From positions 5,763,383 through 5,827,382 of the forward strand of contig NW_024744357.1 of assembly GCF_018991925.1 (NCBI RefSeq): a DNA stretch of 64,000 bases. Direction: 5' to 3'. Below the pieces are notes generated by a model, which was not told the origin of the DNA, did not search any database, and worked only from the letters and a program-made list of their open reading frames with translations. Source of the stretch: Homarus americanus. Lineage: Eukaryota; Arthropoda; Malacostraca; Decapoda; Nephropidae. Within the stretch, counting starts at the first letter, position 1. Each line of letters begins with the position of its first letter. Made by a program: the position numbers and the translations under genes. Below are positions 55,310 to 64,000 of the stretch, piece by piece.

Positions 55310-56063
55310 TTAGTTAGAGAGAGACCTGTAGCTAGCTCGGATAGTTCAGGTCAGAGAGTGTACAGAAGTGTGTTTTTGGTGGGAGTAATCTATAAATACC
55401 CATTATTCTGGTCTAACATTGTTGTATATGGTAGGTGGGTCCACAGTCTCAGTCAGCTACAGCTATTGAAGTTCTTTAGACTCTCCCACTGGACCACCAA
55501 CCCAGAGATTCAGACTCATGAAGCAGTAGACTTAATCTTGGGGTTTGTGGTTCAGGAGGAGAGGTGAACACTTTAATAGCTAACTGTACAGTATAAGAAA
55601 ATACCTTCATAGGGTAACATTAATAAATAGTTCATTAAGTCTTACAGTGTAGATTAGTGTGTGCTCTTGGTGTGCAACTCCTTAATATAAGACAACTATG
55701 ACAAGTGTTGCATTAGAGATGAACAAGGATGTACAGTCCTTGATGTTGCATACTGTATTAGTTTTGTTACTCTGCTGTTGGTGAGAAATATTTTTTTAGC
55801 GAACTTATATAATTTTTTTGAAAAGTTCTAAGGTAGTTTTTTCTCTATTATAACCTTAGATGCTAGATACAGTACCAGTGACATGCCCCACAGTACAGTA
55901 TAACCTCTTATGTCTGGCATGGTTGAGACTTGTGAATTTTATAGTTTTCTCAGCGAGGTCACTCTTCCCCCCTCCCTCCTTCCCCCTTGAAACCATAATG
56001 AATCTCTGTGTAAAAATTCTTATTATGGTTTATTCTAGTGATAATTTCCTGACAAAGATCACA

Positions 56064-56184
<121 letters not shown>

Positions 56185-56504
56185 CACTACTCCTTATTAC
56201 ATTACGTACATTACTTAACAAAAAAAACTAGCCTGCCTCCCCTTGCCGCCCTGCCCACTACTCCTGATCGCTCACTTCCTGCCCTTTCCACCACTCTTCA
56301 CAGCCAACCTTCTCTCTGGTCACTGGAAATATAGCCACAGGAATAGGCCACAGTATTGACTAGGGAAAGTGATCTTTAATACCATTAATATTTAAGAAAT
56401 CAAACAAAAGGTTAGGCTAGGTGTATTTAAAAAGGAATGTTTAGATGCTGTATAATTATTTTTTTTCCTCTAACTTTTTTCCTTCATTTCCTTCTACCTC
56501 ACCC

Positions 56505-56672
56505 ACCACTGCCCACCTCCGCTGCCCACCCACCACTACCCAGCCTCCACTCTCACCCACCATCGCCCACCTCTACCCCACCCACCATCGCCCACCCCAC
56601 TACCCCCACCCACCACTACCCAACCTCCACTCCCCACCCACCATCGCCCACCTCCACCCACCATCGCCCACC
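56505..56672. repeat. CCACCCACCATCGCCCACCT minisatellite
   Basis: Irregular C-rich units with CCACCATCGCCCACC and CCACCACTACCCA. The Pro/His-rich frames are artefacts. Confidence 0.9.
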
Positions 56673-56718
56673 TCTTACATAGTTTAACACAAGAACTGAT
56701 ATCTATATTCCTCCACAG

Positions 56719-56754
56719 GTGATGGCAGCGCTGATCATCAAGGGTCCCTGCAAG
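56719..56754 (+). CDS. Candidate 36-nt exon of an unidentified gene
   Basis: Bounded by CTCCACAG and GTAAGA. It encodes VMAALIIKGPCK in phase 0 and is open in the frame that fits the next two candidate exons. Very short, so confidence is low. Confidence 0.3.
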
Positions 56755-56842
56755 GTAAGAATCTCCCTGTGTCTACTGCTCCACAACATAACCCCATATT
56801 AGTGGACGACTGTATGGTATAGGATCCATTGTTACCCGAGTA

Positions 56843-57028
56843 CAGTAAACCCTCCATATAACGGATATCTCTCTCCATATAGTCCGTTAATGGAGGGGTT
56901 TCATATCTAATGGACACCTCGATATAAGGGACTTTGATCACTTTAGCTCGTTATATGGGGGTTTCATATCTAATAAACCCTCGATTTAAGGGACTTTCTT
57001 CTCCATGTAGTCCGCTAAATAGAGGTTA
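56843..57028. mobile_element. MITE of the ATATAACGGA family, extended
   Basis: Starts after TA with CAGTAAACCCTCCATATAAC and has two internal rounds of the GGGTTTCATATCTAA and CTCGATATAAGGGAC blocks. It lies between the first two candidate exons of the unidentified gene, hence in an intron if that gene is real. Confidence 0.65.
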
Positions 57029-57584
57029 TGTTGTTCCCTAGTTAAGAGTAATACTGTAGTGGGCTAGGGAAGGGGGGGGGGGTGTATAGTGTAGTTAAAG
57101 GTGTATATTTTTAGCTCCATGTGTATAGTTCTGTTCATGTGTGTGTGTGCCAGGAGTGTATACATGCATAGGTGTGTGCGTGTTCTAGTCCAGCCTCCCG
57201 TGAATGGATGTGTGAAACTTCCGGTGGTGGAGGTGAGGGGGGGGGGGAGGGACCTGGGTGTAGGTAAAGGGGGGGTCGTGTAGGTGGATGTGTACTTCCT
57301 GTGTAAACCATCAGCGAGTGAGCTAATGGCGGATATTGTTTGGATTATGACCACCCAGAAGATTTTTACGGGGCTACACAACTGTTGGTCTGGTTGATCC
57401 TTGAGTATTTCTCGCGGTTTTACTGAATATTTGTAAACTTTTTTTTTTAAATATTGTCTTTATCAACGCTTCACTTAATTGTCTTTTATTTACGTATATG
57501 TTAATAAAAGTATCAATCCTACTTTTGTTATGTTACAGAATATAATTAATGAGTGTTAAATAAATGTGTTTATATATAATGTTC

Positions 57585-57820
57585 GTGGTTATAGATGTTG
57601 TGTTTATATTGACTGTTCGTGGTTATAGATGTTGTGTTTATATTTACTGTTCGTGGTTATAGATGTTGTGTTTATATTGACTGTTCGTGGTTATAGATGT
57701 TGTGTTTATATTGACTGTTCGTGGTTATAGATGTTGTGTTTATATTTACTGTTCGTGGTTATAGATGTTGTGTTTATATTGACTGTTCGTGGTTATAGAT
57801 GTTGTGTTTATATTTATGTA
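57585..57820. repeat. 34-bp minisatellite, about seven copies
   Basis: 34-bp units with ACTGTTCGTGGTTATAGATG and TTGTGTTTATATT, alternating TTGACT and TTTACT. Confidence 0.95.
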
Positions 57821-57837
57821 TTTATTTGTCTCCTCAG

Positions 57838-57861
57838 TTAAAGGGGAACCCGCAACACGAG
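57838..57861 (+). CDS. Candidate 24-nt microexon of an unidentified gene
   Basis: Bounded by TTTGTCTCCTCAG and GTACAG and encodes LKGNPQHE in phase 0. The acceptor is strong. It directly follows a minisatellite. Confidence 0.25.
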
Positions 57862-58112
57862 GTACAGTACATTTATTTTGTATCTTTGTTGTTAAGATGT
57901 ATTATGACCCGAGTGTAGTGGTAGGAAGAGGTAAAGAGGAAGGAGGAGGAGGTAGAAGGAAAGAAGAGGGGGTAAGAAGGAAGGGGCGGGGGAGCAGGAG
58001 AGGAGGAAAATTTATCAGGGTTAGTTTAGGTTGGGTCAGGTCAGGAAGACAGCCGGGAAGGTTGGGTCCACTTGGAGACAGTTGGGTTTCTATTATTTAA
58101 TCTGGTCTACAG

Positions 58113-58162
58113 GTTCACTTGGAGGACGGCGTGACCTGCCTCTACCTTCTGGGTGACCTTTG
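58113..58162 (+). CDS. Candidate 50-nt exon of an unidentified gene
   Basis: Bounded by CTGGTCTACAG and GTGAGT. Only one frame is open, and it encodes VHLEDGVTCLYLLGDL plus two bases. DGV followed by L-x-L-L-G-x-L recalls the calponin-homology helix of parvin-type proteins, but the flanking residues do not match, so I do not assign a family. Of the four candidates this has the best splice sites. Confidence 0.35.
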
Positions 58163-58533
58163 GTGAGTCGACCATTGATCTGTGGGGGTGGAGGGAGGTG
58201 TGGTGGTGTGAGTTTTTTTTTACCACTTACAGCGGCTAGTTTATTGTGCACCCCATACTCAACCTGTGAGCGGTAGTGCAAAAGGATTACAGAGTAGAGT
58301 TTACAAAGGGTCAGTATAACTAACCCCCGTTGTCAGGATATTATGACATTATTTGTTTAGTTCTATACATAAAGGGTAACTTGTTAACACCTGCGTGAGA
58401 AGTATCAAGCACATTGTGTTTGGTTCCATACAGGGGAACTGATATAGCTACTGAGTGTAAAACAGTGGATACAATCTTAATATGTCGGCCATCTTGCCAT
58501 TAGAGATAAAGTGTTGTGCCATTTCACCCACAG

Positions 58534-58630
58534 TGAGCTTGGACCTGTCCCTAAAGGGTTCTATCATGACACACTCGAGGACCTAGTGTTGGAGTGTGTG
58601 GCCATATGTCTGGCCACACACTCGAGGACC
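58534..58630 (+). CDS. Candidate exon continuing the unidentified gene
   Basis: After ATTTCACCCACAG the first base completes the split codon from 58,162. The frame then reads CELGPVPKGFYHDTLEDLV and stays open to a stop at 58,631-58,633. No clear donor is visible before the stop. It overlaps a 47-bp tandem duplication that starts at 58,571, so the end of the exon is uncertain. Confidence 0.25.
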
Positions 58631-58664
58631 TAGTGTTGGAGTGTGTGGCCATATGTCTGGCCAC
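58571..58664. repeat. 47-bp tandem duplication
   Basis: Two virtually identical 47-bp copies starting ACACTCGAGGACCTAGTGTT. Confidence 0.9.
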
Positions 58665-58837
58665 ACACTTAGTCTTGTTCACTTCTGCTTGAGGAACATA
58701 CTGCCAGAGGTACTTATATCCTAACCTTAGTCTATCAGTTACAACATCTAGTGATCTTGTTACTTGCTCCATACACATGTTTTACTTGATACATCTCATC
58801 AGGGTAAACAAGGGATCGACTAGTGCCTGTTTGTACT

Positions 58838-59750
58838 TGTAATAATAATAATAATAATTAACGGTTTATTGAAAAAAATTCTGCAGCCCGAAGGCTGAAA
58901 ATATACATTGGACATAAATGACTTATTACATACATTGGTGGTTTAACAAAAGCCTTCATTAGAGAAAGGTAAAGGAACATACAGTGAACATACAGATTAA
59001 TGTAGGTGTTGAACAGCAAACTTGTAGTGTAGTAACTCCCTCCCAGATGGTGTTAGGAGGAACTCACGTGGTGTAGTAGTTCCCTCAGATGGTGTTATGA
59101 GGGACCTGGCGTGGTTTAGTAATTCCCTCGCAGATGGTGTTATGAGGGGCCTCACGTGGTGTAGTAATTCCCTCACAGATGGTGTTATGAGGGGGCCTCA
59201 CGTGGTGTAGTAATTACCTCACAGATGGTGTTATGAGGGATCTCACGTGGTGTAGTAATTACCTCACAGATGGTGTTATGAGGGACCTCACGTGGTGTAG
59301 TAATTCCCTCACAGATGGTGTTATGAGGGACCTGACGTGGTGTAGTAATTCCCTCACAGATGGTGTTATATGAGTGAGGTGTGGTCTTAGGTCTTCCTAT
59401 CGTAGACGGATTAACACATCGCTGGTTGTTGTTGGGTCTCACGGGCCGTTATCGCTGGGTACCTGGGACCTCACTGTGTGAAGGTTAACTTGGGTACGAC
59501 TGTTACTGTTGAGTTGTTCTCACTGACTTAAGCACTGTTCACCACTGTTCACCTCTGTTTAACACAGGTTCCGTTCCTTTCCTAAATGAAATTGTAACTT
59601 CTGGCGAGAACTTGTTGATATTCCGGTGGGGAGGAGGGTTCAGGGGAGGGGGTTGGTATGGGCCAACTTAACAGTTGACCTGGCTGCTCCGAGAGGAGTG
59701 CCAGGTACGTCTTGACCCTTCGGTGGTCAAGGATGTAGTGTGTGTGTGTG
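58838..59750 (-). repeat. Dispersed retroposon-like repeat, copy B
   Basis: Same landmarks in the same order as 6,527-7,986 (CTGCAGCCCGAAGGCTG, TTTAACAAAAGCC, GTTGATATTCCGGTGG, TCAAGGATGTAGTGTGTG). Between them a 42-43-bp tandem unit (TAGTAATTCCCTCACAGATG, GTGTTATGAGGGACCTCACG) has expanded to about eight copies (59,028-59,370), where copy A has a different and shorter array. Confidence 0.65.
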
Positions 59751-60049
59751 GTGTGATGGTGGTGGTGATGATGCTATGATGACACCTTCCTAGCCTGAGA
59801 GAGAGAGAGAGACATCTTCCTCGTGTCACTGGGCCGGGCTTATCTACTTCATTGTGCGTACGGCTGCTGCTATGGAGATAAGCAGTCCTCACCCCACGGT
59901 CTGTCCTCACCCACAATGCATGATTAAATCTCTATAGAACAACCCTTCAGTTACTTCTGGCGGGTGAACTTGTCGACCACACTGTTAGCTGGTGTGTCCA
60001 GATGATTGGTTGACTGATGGGTCAATCTCTACTAAATGCTATGGTGAAT

Positions 60050-60052
<3 letters not shown>

Positions 60053-60098
<46 letters not shown>
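60053..60098. repeat. (CT)n microsatellite
   Basis: Perfect CT tract of about 46 bp. Confidence 0.95.
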
Positions 60099-60102
<4 letters not shown>

Positions 60103-60265
60103 ACTGGAGAGAGTTGTGTGTGAAGGACTGGTGTACCGTCATGTACTGTACTGTGTCCTGGGTGGTGAGGCGTATGGTAGGACACACACTCTCCTCCTCC
60201 TCCTTCTGTGCGTGTCTTCCACCCCTGACGTGACGACAAGTTAGAACTCCTGACACTGTATTACA

Positions 60266-60664
60266 GGGCATAAGGAACCTTGAGTATAGAGACAGGTTAA
60301 AGCATCTTAATTTGCACTCCCTCGAGAGACGTAGAGTGAGGGGCGACATGATAGAGGTGTATAAATGGAAGTCAGGGCTAAACAAAGGTGATATAACAAA
60401 GGTACTTAAACTATCCAACCAGGAGCGAACTCGTAACAATGGTTTTAAATTAGACAAATTTAGATTTAGGCGCGAAATAGGTAAACACTGGTTGTAAATA
60501 GAGTAGTGGACGAGTGGAACAAGTTACCAAACATCACCATTAACTCTAATACGCTGGATAGCTTCAAACATACAGTAGGGTGGATGGTTATATGAGCGAT
60601 AGGGGCTGGGTGTAAACGGGACTGACCAGTCTGGGCAGTTTCCTCCATTCTTATGTTCTTATGT
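60266..60664 (+). mobile_element. 5'-truncated LINE fragment (lineage 1, frameshift)
   Basis: Shortest of the four related copies. It starts in GIRNLEYRDRLK-coding sequence, runs through LNLHSLERRRVRGDMIEVYK and stops at 60,497. It carries the same missing T (TGGTTGTAAAT) as the copy at 8,896-9,477, then a 3' tail with TTCTTATGTTCTTATGT. Confidence 0.88.
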
Positions 60665-61127
60665 GTTGTAAACAGTAGAGGGGGTGGTGAGGGGGGGGGG
60701 GGTTCCTGTGTCTGCTTTACCTCAGGATGTAGGAGGAGGCAGCAGCTGGTGGTGATCGCTGTTTGCAAGTTCGTTCCCTACCTCGACATTACTAATGAGG
60801 TTTTCTCTGTTCGACAGAACTAAGTCGAGTATATTATTACCCCGGGTGGGTTCGGTTATACGTTGACTTAGGAAACAGTCCTGGATCGTTTCAAAAAATC
60901 CTCTGATTCTGAGTTACCCGTAAGGTCAATCCAATCTATTTGGCCAAGGTTAAAGACTTAACATACAGGAAGCCAAAAGGTAAGTTATAAGCAACATGTA
61001 TTGGTTCTCATTGTCAATATATTGTACAGTATATATTGAATATAATTGTTCATTATATCTCCTCCTCCCTCTCCCTCAGTTCCTCTTTTAACCCATTTAC
61101 TTTAGTTTGCAGAAAACTTGATGAACA
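60665..61127. other. No gene seen
   Basis: Short G-rich run at 60,685-60,700, otherwise ordinary AT-rich DNA leading into the hAT remnant. A fragment GAGGTTTTCTCTGTTCGACA-like at about 60,798 is not assignable. Confidence 0.45.
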
Positions 61128-62320
61128 ATGCCGCCAAAGCGAACATTTAGGGCTGCGTGGCTTCACTGTGAGGAGTTTCTAGGATTGGGTCAGGACGACG
61201 ACCCCAATAGAGCACACCGCTGTCTATGCCGTACAGATTTGTTTGCCGAAATATCAACTCTCAAACTGCGTAAAATCTCGCATATGCACAACAGAAATAT
61301 TACTGCACCAAATATCACAGTATTTCGTTGTATCTGTCATTCCGTCCACCTATGTGCGTCACAGGCAGCTACAACATAATGTGTGAAGACTTAGTACGAA
61401 ACATTTACTTCAACCAAAGTGCAAAGAGCAAAAGCGAATTTCAGCAGTTTCAAGATTTCTGTGACGTAAAGCCCCATAAAATATTGCACGTCGCATAAAC
61501 CAGATGGCTGTCACTACATGGCATCTTCGCTAGAGCAATGACAGCCACTACAACTGTACTTTCGGGACAAATATCAGAAGGACAAGCTGACCTCAATTAA
61601 ACTTATTCTTGATGGCCTTAAAGACCCTTCAATTCATTTCTATTTTCGTTTTTAATTTTATTCTTCCAAAGTTCAATAAATTTAACAAACTTTTTCAGAA
61701 GACAGAACCAACCATTCACCTCTTACATGTTACTTCAAAGAACCTGTACCTTGATGTCTTGAGATGATGTTATAGACAAGACCGCCCTAAATAGACATGA
61801 TAAATTCAATTGAGCCCAACAAAGTAGAGGACCACCTCCCAGATGACCAACTATATCTTGGGGCTGGTGTGCAGGCAATAAAGATCTACTGAAAGATGTC
61901 AGATCAAGCTGTCGATTATTTCTCATAACAGCCTGTCAACAAATGATGGCCAGATTTCCTTTCGGTAACCCCATCTCTCGTGAGCTGAGCCATGGAAGTA
62001 CCACGAATTTATAACGGGGAATCTCCAGGCACGTGGTGATGAATGGCCGCACAACATGTCTCTCCCAGATGATATCAAACAACACCGAAGCATTTTTCAT
62101 AGGATTACGTAAACTGAAAAATGAGGATGATGAACCACCAATTTCCGCATTGCCACAATTTGTCCCTGATCTGTTGGCTGGCCCTTCCAACTTCTAATGC
62201 AGACGCGGAGAGGTTATTTTCAAAAGTGGGTCTCGTTAAAACTAATCGAAGAAACAAACTACACAATTCAACACACGCAGGCAGCTTTGGTTCATGTATC
62301 TGAGGCAGTAAAGGCCAGAT
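61128..62320 (+). pseudogene. hAT-family transposase, broken
   Basis: A frame from 61,128 (MPPKRTFRAAWL) carries a BED-type-finger-like N-terminus in which HRCLCRTD supplies the CxxC-type pair. It then jumps to VFRCICHSVHLCASQAA, the hAT segment around the conserved CHSLHL motif, so a long internal segment is missing. In a shifted frame 61,382 onward reads CEDLVRNIYFNQSAK, FQQFQDFCDVKPHKIL, a TAA stop and TRWLSLH. Near 62,184 LPTSNADAERLFSKVG and NRRNKL form the C-terminal hAT dimerisation motif. Frameshifts, stops and deletion make it inactive. No inverted ends were found. Confidence 0.85.
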
Positions 62321-62589
62321 GAGGAAGTGTGAAATGTCAACCTCGCAGGATATTATAAGATCCGTCAAACAGCACAGTCTGATCCATGACGACTAATTCA
62401 TTTTTTACAGTATAGATTTATTTTCAGTTGTACAAATGTATTATTATATATCTGATATCATTAACTGTACGTTTTATGTATTGTAATAATAAATAATAAT
62501 GTGTATCTAACTTGTTTTATCTTACAACTATACCAAACACAAATAGTTACCTAAGTCAACCCATTTCCTCTTAATCACTTCTGCTTATA

Positions 62590-62943
62590 AAGAAAACGTG
62601 TGGTAATGGAGTGAGCGGTACTTTGGCAACGCTGCAACACCAGCCAGCAGAAGCGGTCGTCACATACTGTGTGGTGGTGGGCGCGGGAGGGTGTGCGTGT
62701 GTGTGGTCTACGCTGCTTCACCCTGTCCAGTCGTAACTAAAATCTGTATGTGTGTGTCACGTCATCCTCGTCAACGTGCACCTCAAGTGTGTTGTGGTGG
62801 TGGAGGTCTAGTGGCAACAGTAGTGGTGGTGCTCTTGTGTGGAGGATAAGGTAGTGTTAGTTCCTCACCGGCCTGGAGGAGGACTGTGGTGGGAGGGTTC
62901 ACCTGTGGACATAAGAGTCACCGCCGCCTGCTACTGTAAACCG
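62590..62943 (+). promoter_or_regulatory. Possible promoter / non-coding first exon
   Basis: Composition rises in G+C here after AT-rich DNA, with several CpGs (GGGCGCGGGAGG). At 62,943 the sequence CCG-GTGAGTCAATA is a good donor. No long frame is present, so any exon would be 5' UTR of a gene continuing beyond the window. Weak evidence. Confidence 0.25.
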
Positions 62944-63000
62944 GTGAGTCAATAATATCTTTTAAACCTTTATATTGTTCTACCGTGGACTGCAAGATGA

Positions 63001-63014
63001 TAACCTAACCTAAC
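63001..63014. repeat. Interstitial (CCTAA)n, telomere-like
   Basis: Two to three CCTAA units just after the possible donor at 62,944. Confidence 0.7.
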
Positions 63015-63280
63015 CAACCCAACCTGGCTAGCTGGGGTTTAAGATTTCCACAGACAGGGGAGTAGTGGGCACAGTTCTACATCTCGTGTGATAGATTTAC
63101 AATTTACCAAACTGTGAAGTGATCCTTGGTAAAAGAAGTGTTTCGTGTTTACCTCAGATATATTTACAATACAACCTGTAACTCGGGAGATTTACTGTGT
63201 GTGGTGAGAGTAACTGGAATTAATGTACAGTTACCTCCAGTGGTGTATAATAGTTAGGGTTAGCTTAGGACTGTACTGTA

Positions 63281-63410
63281 TAGATAGAGATAAAGTCCGT
63301 TATATCGAGAGTCCATTTGATGTGAAACTTCAATCTAACGAAAGACAGATGAAGGTCCGTTATATCAAGGGTCCGTTAAATGTATGCAAGAAAAAACTTT
63401 AGCGGATTAC
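63281..63410. mobile_element. MITE fragment of the ATATAACGGA family
   Basis: Contains AAGTCCGTTATATCGAGAGT, GTCCGTTATATCAAGGGTCC and GATGTGAAACTTC, matching the minus orientation of the other copies. The ends are degraded. Confidence 0.55.
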
Positions 63411-63542
63411 ATAGACCGGGATTGCCCCCAGGACCAGTGAGGGCGGGGTATACAGTGCACTCACCCACCTCAGCCTTGGTCACTCAGGTCCCGTGTGCAG
63501 GTAAAAGTGCTTTCGTAACTCAAGTGACCTAACCTGCCTTCC

Positions 63543-63680
63543 CACCCCACCTAGTGTGTCTTGGCTCATGCTCTACCTAATGTATTCCACCTTGTGTGTT
63601 TTAAATAAATGTTCCACCTAGTGTATCTTAGCTAATTTTCCACCTAGTGTGTTCCACCTTGTGATTCAAATAGTGTGCGT
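63543..63680. repeat. TCCACCTAGTGTGT low-complexity repeat
   Basis: Imperfect units around CCACCTAGTGTGTT and CCACCTTGTG. The remainder to 64,000 has a poly-C run (63,695-63,705) and GGTGGTAGTAGTAG triplets, and no gene. Confidence 0.65.
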
Positions 63681-64000
63681 GTTCCACTTATCTCCCCCCC
63701 CCCCCTAGGTGTGGTGGTGACGTGGTTGACAGCGTGAGGAGCAGCTGTCGCCCGCCACGTAGTGTGTAGGCCAGTGTTTTTCTGACAGCAGTTAATAGCT
63801 CCTGTGTGTGTCTGTCTGTCACTCTCTACACGCTGTCCAAAGTGATGACGATAATGATGATGGTTCGTGGTGGATGGTGGTGGTAGTAGTAGTAGTAATG
63901 AATGGTGGTAGATAGTGGTGGATGGTTGTACTGATAGCCTGGAGGGGTGGCAGATGGTGGTAATGAGAGGAACGACATGTGGCAGAGGTTAGTGTTGTGG

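Overview
This is a eukaryotic nuclear window, most likely from an arthropod and probably a decapod crustacean. The reasons are spliced genes with GT-AG introns, very dense CA/GT, CT/GA, TA and triplet microsatellites, many minisatellites, short (CCTAA)n/(TTAGG)n blocks that match the arthropod telomere repeat, and several families of 5'-truncated non-LTR retrotransposons. Assigning it to a decapod is inference. Nothing bacterial, viral or CRISPR-like was seen. A 99-base run of N at 19,759-19,857 is an assembly gap.

Layout. From 1 to about 26 kb there is almost no recognisable host coding sequence. This part is packed with simple repeats, minisatellites (19-, 55-, 68-, 30- and 29-bp units) and LINE fragments on both strands. 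From 26 to 30 kb the sequence becomes AT-rich and leads to the last exon of a FEM1-type CUL2 ubiquitin-ligase substrate receptor (30,124-30,342, +), whose upstream exons I cannot find in the window. From 30.3 to 42.9 kb lie probable 3' UTR, AT-rich non-coding DNA and transposon remnants, including a 2.56-kb block between 83-bp direct repeats. From 42,968 to 46,538 (+) there is a complete four-exon gene for a LAP1/LULL1-type torsin activator of the nuclear envelope/ER, 409 residues. From 47.5 to 56 kb are DNA-transposon remnants (a Tigger-like element with 2-mismatch inverted repeats and a hAT-like MITE nested in a TA-flanked MITE), a LINE 3' end and 26-bp minisatellites. From 56.7 to 58.6 kb four short, phase-compatible candidate exons may belong to an unidentified gene. 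From 58.8 to 62.4 kb are a second copy of a roughly 1-kb dispersed repeat, a LINE fragment and a broken hAT transposase. A GC-richer possible first exon/promoter follows at 62.6-62.9 kb.

How the parts relate. The two confident host genes are both on the plus strand and are functionally unrelated (protein degradation versus torsin regulation). The most informative observations concern mobile DNA. Four related LINE copies form two pairs, each pair sharing its own inactivating lesion. A hAT-like MITE lies inside another MITE. A 30-bp minisatellite shows multi-unit block duplication. A GTACAGTAC-type motif is dispersed through the AT-rich 28-56 kb part but is rare in the microsatellite-rich 1-27 kb part. 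I found no convincing new multi-gene system.
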